Counted from the stretch's first letter, positions 16,986-24,404 are shown. The stretch is DNA of 24,455 bases from Eubacterium sp. CAG:252 (GCA_000436535.1 FR886282.1:30880-55334); one strand, 5' to 3'. The notes: generated by a model not told the origin, from the sequence alone. Program-made: numbers and translations.

Positions 16986-17018
16986 AAAAACCAGATGTGT
17001 GAGGGCATCTGGTTTTTT
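16986..17018. terminator. Bidirectional rho-independent terminator
   Basis: The hairpin AAAAACCAGATG (16986-16997) pairs with CATCTGGTTTTTT (17006-17018) around the loop TGTGAGGG. T-tracts lie at the 3' side on both strands. It sits seven bases after the kinase stop codon and also lies downstream of the convergent minus-strand CgeB gene, so it can serve both. Confidence 0.9.
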
Positions 17019-17088
17019 GCCATGTATGAATAAGACAATAATTAAATAATAAATATAGAAAAGTCTGATATTGTTTTAATTAGATAAA

Positions 17089-18273
17089 TTATAAAAGCCC
17101 GCACATCTCAAATATTTCTTCAAGCCGTATCCTGTAATTATGGAACTGCTGCACTTTTTTGTGTCCATTTTCTGCGATTGTCATTCTTTCGTCATCGTGC
17201 TTTAAGTAGTAATCACATTTGTTTATAAGGTCATCCTTAGATTCAAAGTAAACATAGTCAACATCAGGTGTAAAGTGGTTGAGAAAGTCCGCTTGGAAGT
17301 TAGTCATAAGGAAACCGCCAGCCCCCATAATATCCATACAGCGCAGAGGAATACCATTTTTGATGCTTCTAAGTGTTATATTGAGATTGATTTTGCTGCA
17401 TTTGAATACATATGGCATATTGTCATAGAAGTCAATAGCGCCCTGATTGATGACGTGTGGCATATCAGGTGTTTTATTGTGTGTATATAACTTAGTTGTA
17501 AAATGTTCTGATACCGCCGATAGTAGTGCGGTACGCTCATTTTGAGCTACTTTCCTTGCAAGGAAATAATTGGCATATGTATATGCAGGAGTTTCTATGC
17601 CATCTGCGTTGGGGGTGTATGGTTCAACACGCATAAGCTCCCCAAGAATTCTGTTTGTATCAGGTGTGCCTGAGAGCATATCCTCAAGAAAGTTCATTCC
17701 ATATACATTCTGCTGTGCAGCTATTATGGCGTCAAGGTAGCCCCTTGCCCATGGTGCAAGCTTGTCGTATATTCTGTCGTAGAAGTTTCCCTTTTCATTA
17801 TACATTGAGCCGACAAATGATATGTCACTGTCAAATACATGATGAATATTTTCGTTAAGTGTCAGTTTGTCAAGTCTGTCAGTATTGGCAGCAAGCGGCA
17901 TATAGTAGACTGTGTCAATTCCTCCATTTTTAAGTTCGAGATATTGTGCGCTGTCGAACAGGAAAATGTGATTGCAGGGGTTGGTAATTGTGTATGAGTA
18001 AAGAGTCATAAGCGGGCTGTCATATACCCAAGCAATATAAGGAATATTATGTCGGTTGCAGCATTTGGATACAACAACACTGTAATTAAATGTAAATACA
18101 GCATCATAGTTACATTTGCTAATAGCCTTATCAAATAACTGGTCAAATTCATCGCTGGTTCGTTCTAATATAAGTGGAGTTGATATAACTGTAAGCTTGT
18201 GTCCCATAGTGGGAAGTATCTCTTTTAAGTCTTCAACCCCAAAGTGTTTGTTCTCAAATTCAAGAATGTTCAT
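17089..18273 (-). CDS. CgeB/DUF3880-type glycosyltransferase (subtype B)
   Basis: The 394-residue GT-B-like protein starts MNILEFENKHFG. The N-terminal half contains the DUF3880-like motif: YDAVFTFNYS, then IPYIAWVYDSPLMTLYS followed by NPCNHIFLFD. The middle has DISFVGSMYNEK and a long helical insert. The C-terminal half shows KINLNITLRSIKNGIPLRC and DIMGAGGFLMTNFQADF, the glycine-rich CgeB donor loop, then YYLKHDDERMTIAENGHKK near the end. It is most like the minus-strand gene at 18707-19888 and forms a subtype distinct from the two plus-strand CgeB proteins. It ends at a shared bidirectional terminator. AAAGGA lies 15 bases before the ATG, unusually far. CgeB-type enzymes glycosylate spore or flagellar proteins in several Firmicutes; the acceptor here is not determined. 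Confidence 0.85.
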   Translation of the reverse strand: MNILEFENKHFGVEDLKEILPTMGHKLTVISTPLILERTSDEFDQLFDKAISKCNYDAVFTFNYSVVVSKCCNRHNIPYIAWVYDSPLMTLYSYTITNPCNHIFLFDSAQYLELKNGGIDTVYYMPLAANTDRLDKLTLNENIHHVFDSDISFVGSMYNEKGNFYDRIYDKLAPWARGYLDAIIAAQQNVYGMNFLEDMLSGTPDTNRILGELMRVEPYTPNADGIETPAYTYANYFLARKVAQNERTALLSAVSEHFTTKLYTHNKTPDMPHVINQGAIDFYDNMPYVFKCSKINLNITLRSIKNGIPLRCMDIMGAGGFLMTNFQADFLNHFTPDVDYVYFESKDDLINKCDYYLKHDDERMTIAENGHKKVQQFHNYRIRLEEIFEMCGLL

Positions 18274-18441
18274 ATGTTTATGTGGTATTCCTTTCTGCTT
18301 ATAGTATTATTATAAAATGTTAAATATATTTAATGATTTTAATATTGTTATACTGCACTCATAAATGTATGGTTAAAATATCCATTGTCAATAATATCCG
18401 GCTATTTTAGATATTATAATTTACTTAGAATAAACTTCATA

Positions 18442-18579
18442 CTATAAATGAGCAAATACAGAAAATGCACAAAAATAATCTGCTTTTGTTTGTATCTCAG
18501 ATACATTTTAAAAGATTATGAAAAATCTGTTTTTCTGACATGGACATAATTGTGCAATATTTTAAATTTGCTCATTTAT
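18442..18579. mobile_element. MITE-like inverted-repeat element, 138 bp, with 9-bp direct flank
   Basis: Perfect 15-bp inverted repeats TATAAATGAGCAAAT (18443-18457) and ATTTGCTCATTTATA (18566-18580) bound the element. The symmetry continues inward with TGCACAA against TTGTGCA after a short imperfect stretch. The same 9-mer AACTTCATA lies directly outside on the left (18433-18441) and at the right edge (18580-18588), as a target duplication would. There is no ORF inside. It occupies most of the 433-base gap between the two minus-strand CgeB genes; the rest of the gap is AT-rich with no other clear feature. No transposase family was assigned from the repeat sequence. Confidence 0.6.
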
Positions 18580-18683
18580 AACTTCATATCTTGTATGACA
18601 GATTAATAAATATACAAAGAAATTGCAGTTATATTTTTAAAATGGATTGCAGACGTAATATTAATTATAGCAAATAAGTATAT

Positions 18684-18710
18684 TAAAAATTGTAATGAAA
18701 TTCACATTAC
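18684..18710 (-). terminator. Weak terminator overlapping the 3' end of the CgeB-type gene
   Basis: Reading the minus strand, GTAATG (18710-18705) pairs with CATTAC (18697-18692) around a seven-base loop, followed by AATTTTTAAT. The stem takes in the stop codon of the gene ending at 18707. The stem is short and has few G-C pairs, so termination would be weak. Confidence 0.4.
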
Positions 18711-19888
18711 TTCACAGCTGGAAACGCCATATCTATCATCTGGATAAGCCGTGTATCATATGTATGAAATTTTTTTACCGTTTCATATCCGTGGGCGGCA
18801 ATTTCCATTCGTTCGTCATCATGCTTTAAGTAATAGTCACATTTGTACTTAAGGTCTTCCATACTTTCATAGGCGACAAGGTCTTTTCCTAATTCAAAGA
18901 ATTCGGGAAGTTCAGCCTGATAGTTGGTTATGAGAAAACCACCGCAGCCGAGCACGTCAAATATACGTAGTGAAAGTCCAGAGCGGATGGACTTTGCGGT
19001 AATATTCAGGTTGATTTTGCTGTTGTTAAATATAATAGGCATTTCTTCAAGTGATTTTGCAAAGCCTCTGTTGTGTATGTGAGGCATGGAAGAAGTGTCG
19101 CTTCCGGTATATATATCAACATTGAAAAAATCGGACAACATTTTAAGTATTCTTAACCTTTCCTGTTCGGCAACTTTGACACTTATATAATGTTGTGCAA
19201 CAAGTGCCCTGTTGTTGCAGCGGGAATCTTCTGGAAATACATATGTGCCAAGATTTTCTTTTAGAAATCTGTCGGCGAATTCATCGGATATGACATCTTC
19301 TATGAAGTTGTAACCATATATTTTAAGCTGTGCTTCGATAAGTCCATTGACGTATCCAGTGTCATATTCGTTGAGTTTTATTTTGTTGAAGTCGCATTTT
19401 TCCTGATAAGTTGAACCGATAAATGATATGTCGCTTTGAAAGTGCTTACGTTCACTGGCAGTTGCTTCATTTATAACTTTATCTGTTCGTGTAACATTGG
19501 TTGCAAGAGGAACGTGAAAAACATGTCCCGGATTGTAAGGCGCGAATTCCTTATAAAGCAGTTTGTCAAAAAGAAATACACGGTTGCAAGGGTTTGACAG
19601 TGATTTTGAATATAATTCAAGAACAGGGCTGTCAACGATAAGGCTTATATAAACAATTCTTGCAATGTTACACACATCTGAAAGCCATGGAAAGAAATTG
19701 ATGGAAAATACAAATGAATAGCCGCCATCTAAAATGTCTTTGGAAGTATGAGCTACACATTCGGATGGTGTGAGATTTTTGTTGAACATTTCCATACACT
19801 CTTCGTGGACTTCAAGCCCCAGTCTTTTAAAGGAATCTATTACGTCAGGCTCACAGATACTGCCGTAACGGTATATGTATATTTTCAT
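18707..19888 (-). CDS. CgeB/DUF3880-type glycosyltransferase (subtype B)
   Basis: The start is taken as ATG 19888 (393 residues, MKIYIYRYGS) because it aligns with the start of its paralogue at 17089-18273; the frame is open to an ATG at 19918, but neither start has a convincing ribosome binding site. Shared landmarks with the paralogue: SFVFSINFFPW, VDSPVLELYS, NPCNRVFLFDK, FHVPLATNV, DISFIGSTYQEK, KINLNITAKSIRSGLSLR, DVLGCGGFLITNYQAEL, and YYLKHDDERMEIAAHGYE. It is therefore a GT-B-like CgeB-family transferase with intact donor loop. The two genes are divergent copies rather than a recent duplication, and a 138-bp palindromic element lies between them. The lack of a strong ribosome binding site suggests low or regulated translation. 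Confidence 0.82.
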   Translation of the reverse strand: MKIYIYRYGSICEPDVIDSFKRLGLEVHEECMEMFNKNLTPSECVAHTSKDILDGGYSFVFSINFFPWLSDVCNIARIVYISLIVDSPVLELYSKSLSNPCNRVFLFDKLLYKEFAPYNPGHVFHVPLATNVTRTDKVINEATASERKHFQSDISFIGSTYQEKCDFNKIKLNEYDTGYVNGLIEAQLKIYGYNFIEDVISDEFADRFLKENLGTYVFPEDSRCNNRALVAQHYISVKVAEQERLRILKMLSDFFNVDIYTGSDTSSMPHIHNRGFAKSLEEMPIIFNNSKINLNITAKSIRSGLSLRIFDVLGCGGFLITNYQAELPEFFELGKDLVAYESMEDLKYKCDYYLKHDDERMEIAAHGYETVKKFHTYDTRLIQMIDMAFPAVK

Positions 19889-19918
19889 ATGAATAATTGA
19901 AACTGACATGTTAAACAT

Positions 19919-20534
19919 AAACTATACAATATAGAACTGCTGTAAATATGCTGTGTTTATATATTGGATACATATATAAATATGTCTGCTGCGTCAGCTT
20001 CATCTCCTTTCCAATTCTGTCATAAATAGGTGTTTGCGAAGTTCTACAGGTCGTGTGAATTCTAATTCCTTTAAGCTTATATTTTGCAATTCTCTTCACT
20101 GAAATAGAAACTGTTATATCTATTTTGCCTGAATTCAAAGCCTAAAATATCAAGGGGGGTGGCTTATTTTTATACAAAATATATAAATTGTGTTCAATAC
20201 ATTTCGCAATTACCTATCTGTCATAAGTAATATAATGTAAGTGCTGAAAAACACTTTTAATACCTATATCATAATATAAATGTATTTATATTATAAAGCA
20301 ATATTGAATGTTTTGTGACAAATATGTATGTGAAATTTCTCTCCACAATAATATAATGAAACAACAGAATTATAAAATTTTTTAATATTTATTTTTAAAT
20401 ATTTATTTTTGAGGGAATATTATAATTAGGCTTGTATAAAATCAATTATTAACTTACAATAATGCTAGTTTATAAAAACAGAGATGACATTATAGGATGT
20501 ATTTTATCATAAGAGGAGGTAAGGTGTACAGAGT
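19919..20534. other. 616-base non-coding region with palindromes, AT-rich tandem repeat and a doubtful ORF
   Basis: No convincing gene is seen. On the minus strand a TTG-initiated frame (20138-19911, 75 codons) has locally higher GC than its surroundings and could be a decayed gene, but it lacks a ribosome binding site and a recognisable product. Around 20138-20165 AAGCC and GGCTT flank a G6 run and are followed by ATTTTTAT, a weak terminator-like structure. A perfect 11-bp inverted repeat ATAATATAAAT / ATTTATATTAT with a two-base loop lies at 20271-20294. A 13-bp tandem direct repeat AATATTTATTTTT lies at 20384-20396 and 20398-20410 (14-bp period), upstream of the promoter candidate for the next gene. 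Confidence 0.5.
20449..20476 (+). promoter_or_regulatory. Candidate sigma-A promoter for the adenylate-forming homologue
   Basis: TTAACT at 20449-20454 and TATAAA at 20471-20476 are separated by 16 bases, 58 bases before ATG 20535. Matches to the -35 and -10 consensus are partial (4/6 and 5/6), and the region is AT-rich, so chance similarity is possible. Confidence 0.35.
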
Positions 20535-21926
20535 ATGGAAAAGCTTAATTCATTTTATAAAATGCTTAAAGATAATGCAGAGAAGTATCCGGATAAGGAA
20601 GCAATCGTGTATGATACGATGACGATAACTTATAGTAAACTTTTTGAGGATGTATGCAGGAAGGCGCTTCATCTTATGAGGTTTGAGGGCAGCAGGATTG
20701 CCTTATATGGTCCGGCTTCTTACAGATGGATTGTTAATATGTTTGGTACAATTCTTGCGGGTAAGGATGTTATGCTTGTCGACTTTTTCCTTCCACAGAA
20801 CACAAGAAATGCTATTCTTGAAAAGGTTGGCGTTGACTACGTGCTCACATCCACAAACCAGTATATTCTTGCAAATAGTGATGCGATTATGATACCGGAT
20901 GCTGAGAAGGATGATGTTGATGGTCTTGTATATGAGGCTGACAGCGTTAATGAGGGCAATATTCTTATGCTTACAGCAGTTCCACAAGAGTGCGATAAGG
21001 CGGTTGTGCTGACTGTTGCCAATATTCTTAATACTGTAAATGAGCTTAATGAGTACTGCATATGTGAACCGGATGATAAGGTGCTTGCACAGATTGCGCT
21101 TCATCATATATTTGGATATATATACAGCCTTATACTTCCACTCCACAATGGTGCGTGCGTGTGCATAGGAAGAGGCTTAAGACATATAGATGCGGACACA
21201 TATTATTATAATCCTACTATTCTTCCGGGCTCACCTTCGATGGTTGATTACTTAAAGAGGATAAAGGCATTTAACAGCCAGTTAAAAACTATTATTATTG
21301 GTGGTGCAAGTTGTCCGTTCAGACTGTTTGAGGCTCTTAAGGACAGGGACTTAAAGGTATATAATGTCTATGGAATGACGGAGACATCAGGCTGTATAGG
21401 TATAAATGATACGATGGATGGAACATACAGGCTTTTTGATGAATCACGGGTTATAATAGCTCCAGATGGAGAAATTCTTATCAGCGGAGACTGTGTTATG
21501 AAGGGTTATGATAAGGATGAGGAATATACAAAGCGTGTTGTAAGGGATGGAAAGTATCACACAGGCGACCTTGGAAGAATTAATGAAAGGGGACGTCTGG
21601 TGCTTCTTCTTCGTAATCCTGAGATTATTCTTCTTCCTACAGGAGAGAAGATAAGCCGTACAGTTACTATAAGGGAGATTACAGCGCTTGACGGAGTGGC
21701 AGAAAGTTATGTTACACTTCACGATGACAAGCTTACAGCGATAATAGTTCCTATTGATAAGGAAGCAAGGGAAGACAGATTTGTAAGACTTATCAACAGA
21801 TATAATGAGAGAAAAGGCTTCAGATGGGAAATCCAGAAGATAAAGTTTGTAAGGGAGCCACTTCCAAGACTTGCCAATGGCGATATAGATACAGAAGCGA
21901 TAGACGAACTGCTTGAAGACAAATGA
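20535..21926 (+). CDS. Adenylate-forming enzyme homologue with degenerate catalytic motifs
   Basis: The 463-residue protein has the fold of AMP-binding (ANL superfamily) enzymes, which activate carboxylic acids as acyl-AMP. Recognisable parts are DKEAIVYDTMTITYSKL near the start, the A4-like HHIFGY at 190-195, the A5 motif YGMTETSG at 279-286, and the A7 TGD at 343-345 with LLLRNPEIILLPTGEKI at 357-373. Two key elements are lost. The A3 phosphate-binding loop (normally SGTTGxPKG) reads LTAVPQECDKAVVLT at 146-160. The A10 catalytic lysine position in LPRLANGDID is Asp450. Typical members also have 500 or more residues. It may therefore bind without adenylating, or act only on a pre-formed acyl group. 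AGGAGG lies 15 bases before the ATG, longer than normal. Its GC content is visibly higher than that of the glycosyltransferase genes. It sits beside flagellar-type genes. Confidence 0.8.
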   Translation: MEKLNSFYKMLKDNAEKYPDKEAIVYDTMTITYSKLFEDVCRKALHLMRFEGSRIALYGPASYRWIVNMFGTILAGKDVMLVDFFLPQNTRNAILEKVGVDYVLTSTNQYILANSDAIMIPDAEKDDVDGLVYEADSVNEGNILMLTAVPQECDKAVVLTVANILNTVNELNEYCICEPDDKVLAQIALHHIFGYIYSLILPLHNGACVCIGRGLRHIDADTYYYNPTILPGSPSMVDYLKRIKAFNSQLKTIIIGGASCPFRLFEALKDRDLKVYNVYGMTETSGCIGINDTMDGTYRLFDESRVIIAPDGEILISGDCVMKGYDKDEEYTKRVVRDGKYHTGDLGRINERGRLVLLLRNPEIILLPTGEKISRTVTIREITALDGVAESYVTLHDDKLTAIIVPIDKEAREDRFVRLINRYNERKGFRWEIQKIKFVREPLPRLANGDIDTEAIDELLEDK

Positions 21927-22020
21927 TATGCGAGTGTAGAAAAGATAAAATTATATTAAAAATAAAAGCATAAAGAAAAGAAGCTGTAACCGTTATACAA
22001 TGTACAACAGGAACAGGGGT

Positions 22021-22046
22021 TAAGTATATGTGCGATGTACCGATAT
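22021..22046 (+). promoter_or_regulatory. Sigma-28 (SigD/FliA)-like promoter
   Basis: TAAG at 22021-22024, a 14-base spacer, and ACCGATAT at 22039-22046 match the flagellar sigma factor consensus TAAA-N14/16-GCCGATAT with one mismatch in each element. The predicted transcript would have a leader of about 90 bases before ATG 22145. This places the small helical protein in the flagellar late-gene regulon. Confidence 0.6.
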
Positions 22047-22074
22047 ACTTATTATAGGCTATTAGTCAGATGGT

Positions 22075-22097
22075 GCAGGCAGCATGGCTGTGTCTGC
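22075..22097 (+). terminator. Leader hairpin followed by a short T-run
   Basis: GCAG and CAGC (22075-22083) pair with GCTG and CTGC (22087-22097) around an ATG loop, with an internal mismatch, followed by ATTTTC. It could end readthrough from the preceding gene or shape the leader of the small helical protein mRNA, since it lies between the sigma-28-like promoter and the ribosome binding site. Confidence 0.4.
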
Positions 22098-22144
22098 ATT
22101 TTCTGAATTATATTACAAAGTTTACAGGATGAGAGGTAATTATC

Positions 22145-22507
22145 ATGGAGGATATGAAAAAGCAGCAGTTAGAAGTATTAGAAGAGGCTAAGGATTATTG
22201 CCAGAAGGTACTTCATTGCATAGATACTGTTATTCCAGAGCTTAAGGGAGATAAGAAGGATGATACTGATGAGTATCTCAGAATGACAGTTGATGCTGTT
22301 AACAATACATTAGAGATGTATAACGCAACACGTTCACTTGTTCAGGAACATTCTGATATAGATGAGGCAGAGGTTAATGCGGCTGTAAGTACACTTGGTA
22401 CAGCACTTAAGAGTGGTGTAGATGATGCCAAGGCAGATGCGCTTGATGGTATGAAGAAGTTCATACAGGCTTATGGTGAGGCAGCTAAGAATATCACTGC
22501 TGCATAA
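22145..22507 (+). CDS. Small helical protein, probably flagellum-associated
   Basis: The 120-residue protein is not assigned to a family. It is rich in Glu, Asp, Lys and Ala, has no signal peptide or membrane segment, and is predicted to be almost entirely helical: a first helix KKQQLEVLEEAKDYCQKVL, a second DDTDEYLRMTVDAVNNTLEM, a third covering DEAEVNAAVSTLGTAL, and a final DALDGMKKFIQAYGEAA. The DNA shows AGAGG nine bases before ATG 22145 and a sigma-28-like promoter 99 bases upstream. It converges on a FliD-like gene. Small acidic helical proteins beside filament-cap genes are often FliT/FlgN/FliS-type secretion chaperones, and this one has a suitable size and make-up, but no signature motif is visible, so that role is inference only. 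Confidence 0.8.
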   Translation: MEDMKKQQLEVLEEAKDYCQKVLHCIDTVIPELKGDKKDDTDEYLRMTVDAVNNTLEMYNATRSLVQEHSDIDEAEVNAAVSTLGTALKSGVDDAKADALDGMKKFIQAYGEAAKNITAA

Positions 22508-22625
22508 CTATGTATGTAATGATGGTTTATGTTTGTCTTTTGTGTCTTTTTATTCCGTTTTATGTATTAGGCGGGGCTAAAAGTCAAAAGTCTTTTGAGC
22601 ATTACATAATAATATGATAATAACC

Positions 22626-22677
22626 AAAAAGGCTTGGTGCTTTACTGTGATTGGTAAAGTGCCAGGCCTTTTTTATT
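22626..22677. terminator. Bidirectional rho-independent terminator
   Basis: AAAAAGGCTTGGTGCTTTAC (22626-22645) pairs with GTAAAGTGCCAGGCCTTTTTT (22654 to about 22674) with few mismatches, T-tracted on both strands. It lies between the convergent small helical gene and the FliD-like gene and can serve both. Confidence 0.88.
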
Positions 22678-22682
22678 ATCAA

Positions 22683-24035
22683 TTAAATATATCCATTAAA
22701 CATCATTCCTGTATAAGCTGAAAGGTTATACGGGTCATTATATGTACGTGTAGGGTTCTTGTAAGCAATAATCTTGTTATTTACATAATCCATAGGATTA
22801 AGTGCTATATTTTCTGCCTTTGTTTTGATAGAATCCTTGAAGGAATTAAGACTTTCAAAGACACTGCTTAACTGATTGCTCTCGGCAGCTTCGCTTATTA
22901 CTTCCCTGTTCGTGCTTATAGTTCCGTCTTTGTTAAGTGTAAGTCCGTTGTTCTCAAGCTGGTTCTTGTGAGAGCGTGCTATCGCGGTTATTTCCTTATA
23001 TAAACGCTCTGTTCCCTGAAACTTGCTGTTATCCTTATCGCCAGCCACTGATATAAGGTTATTATATCCTGACACAAGTTCGCTGATACTTTCGGCTATT
23101 GAGTCGGCATCCGCTTTAAGGCTTATAGTCACCGGCTTGTCGGTAGTATCAGAAAGCTCAAGTGCATATGACTTATTGATAGTAATAGAGTTGCTCATTG
23201 AAGCTCGTTCTTCATCATTCACATCAAATATGGCATTGGATGGGTACTGTGAAACTCTGTCCAATCCAAGAGTATTAATGAGTGAAGCATTTCTTGCGAC
23301 AAAAGCGTTATTATCAATGCTTTTAGTATCACTCAAATAACTGTCGTCAGATGAGTTGTTGTTAGATAAGCTGCTTGGCTCAATCTTAAATATAACAGGC
23401 TCTGAACCGCTGATACCGGTTGCCTCCGATTCTATATTAATAGCTGTATTGCCAAGATTATCTTCCTTAATGTCGGCAGTAAGACCGATATTGGAACGGT
23501 TGATAAGTCTTGCAAGCTTGTTCTGTATGTTGTTGACAGTTTCATTATTCTCTACAGCAAACTGGAACTCATAAGTTACATTATTAATAGACAGATCGAA
23601 AGAATAATCGCCCGGCTGTATCATCTTAGAACGAGGCTGTAAGTAATTACCTGTATTAATCTGTGTTGAAGCTAACTGCTTAACATCAATGTCAAATGTC
23701 TCATCATCGGCAGCAAGACTTGAATCACCGATATAGCTTGCTGATACAATATCCGGGTCGCTTGAAACGGCTGACTTCTTAAATGTCATCTCGCCGCTTG
23801 AGCTGTCAGATAAATCCTGTGTTATATTCTCGAGGGCACGCGCATTTTCCTTTAAATCAATGGCATATTTCTGCGCAGCACTTGATAAGTCAAGCTTGTA
23901 TACAGGAGTCTGGCTGTTAATCTTGACTACCTTGCTGTATGTGTTTTTAAGCTGTGATTTGGTATGGGTATCATACTTTGAATTCGTTCTATGTCCGTAC
24001 TGGGACAGGTAGTAGCTATATACACTACTGATCAT
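22683..24035 (-). CDS. fliD: FliD-like flagellar filament cap protein (HAP2)
   Basis: The start is ATG 24035 (450 residues): AAGGAGG lies eight bases upstream, while a GTG at 24044 overlaps that site. FliD forms the cap at the filament tip and guides flagellin folding after export. Family landmarks are FDIDVKQLASTQ (about 114-125), IESEATG (about 201-207), AIFDVNDEERASMSNSITIN (about 268-287), VTISLKADADSIAESISELVSGYNNLI (about 302-328, in two parts), and a late NGLTLNKDGTIS. These fit the hook-associated-protein-2 core and C-terminal domains. The N-terminus (MISSVYSYYLSQYG) differs from the usual FliD opening, and the whole is at the short end of the family, so this may be a specialised paralogue. 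A sigma-28-like promoter precedes it. The family is likely; the exact gene symbol is moderately sure. Confidence 0.72.
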   Translation of the reverse strand: MISSVYSYYLSQYGHRTNSKYDTHTKSQLKNTYSKVVKINSQTPVYKLDLSSAAQKYAIDLKENARALENITQDLSDSSSGEMTFKKSAVSSDPDIVSASYIGDSSLAADDETFDIDVKQLASTQINTGNYLQPRSKMIQPGDYSFDLSINNVTYEFQFAVENNETVNNIQNKLARLINRSNIGLTADIKEDNLGNTAINIESEATGISGSEPVIFKIEPSSLSNNNSSDDSYLSDTKSIDNNAFVARNASLINTLGLDRVSQYPSNAIFDVNDEERASMSNSITINKSYALELSDTTDKPVTISLKADADSIAESISELVSGYNNLISVAGDKDNSKFQGTERLYKEITAIARSHKNQLENNGLTLNKDGTISTNREVISEAAESNQLSSVFESLNSFKDSIKTKAENIALNPMDYVNNKIIAYKNPTRTYNDPYNLSAYTGMMFNGYI

Positions 24036-24111
24036 AACAGTCACCTCCTTGTCTGTATAATCAATCTGTACAATTATCTATTGTAGGTATGTGAAGTGCA
24101 TCACATAATAT

Positions 24112-24138
24112 TTATCGGCATATGCAAGACACCGCATA
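24112..24138 (-). promoter_or_regulatory. Sigma-28-like promoter for the FliD-like gene
   Basis: On the minus strand GCCGATAA lies at 24119-24112, an exact match to the flagellar sigma-28 -10 element. The -35 side, 15 bases upstream, reads TATG at 24138-24135 against TAAA. The leader to ATG 24035 would be about 70 bases. Confidence 0.65.
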
Positions 24139-24173
24139 ATAACAGGAAGTCCATTTCCTGAAATGATGTGCGG
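24132..24173. promoter_or_regulatory. Nested inverted repeats next to the sigma-28-like promoter
   Basis: CAGGAA (24143-24148) and TTCCTG (24155-24160) form a perfect inverted repeat with a six-base spacer. CCGCA (24132-24136) and TGCGG (24169-24173) form an outer pair centred within one base of the same point. The structure touches the -35 position of the FliD-like promoter and could be an operator. It could equally be chance symmetry. Confidence 0.3.
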
Positions 24174-24323
24174 ATTGAATATGTATCAATAATGCATCGT
24201 ACCAGATAAATATCTATTCTTATTTTATAAGTATAATGTTGATTTTGCAATCCCTTTATGCTGAAATTTTATAACAAAAATTTGTTGAAGTAATACATAA
24301 GAATTGGTTATATTTATGTATTA

Positions 24324-24387
24324 ATGTAAGGGTTACAAAGTCATGCGTGTCTGTGCGATAAGACTTTTGAACTTGTGAACCTTACAT
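24324..24387. repeat. Imperfect long hairpin near the right edge
   Basis: ATGTAAGGGTTACAAAGTC (24324-24342) pairs with GACTTTTGAACTTGTGAACC plus TTACAT (24362-24387) apart from small bulges, with a 19-base loop. It lies just beyond the stop codon of the partial minus-strand gene and may end or stabilise its transcript, but there is no U-tract. The rest of the 24036-24404 gap is AT-rich with nothing else evident besides the promoter and inverted repeats listed. Confidence 0.45.
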
Positions 24388-24404
24388 CTATTATGATATG
24401 ATGG

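Noticed and set aside
19889..19918. ATG 19918 as start of the minus-strand CgeB-type gene
   Set aside because: The extra ten residues have no counterpart in the paralogue, whose start aligns with ATG 19888.
19911..20138. 75-codon minus-strand ORF as a real gene
   Set aside because: It has a TTG start, no ribosome binding site, no recognised product and overlaps the start of the next gene; it is kept only as a possible remnant.
22145..22507. Small helical protein as an acyl carrier protein for the adenylation-type gene
   Set aside because: There is no DSL-type phosphopantetheine attachment motif.
24036..24044. GTG 24044 as start of the FliD-like gene
   Set aside because: It overlaps the AAGGAGG that serves ATG 24035.
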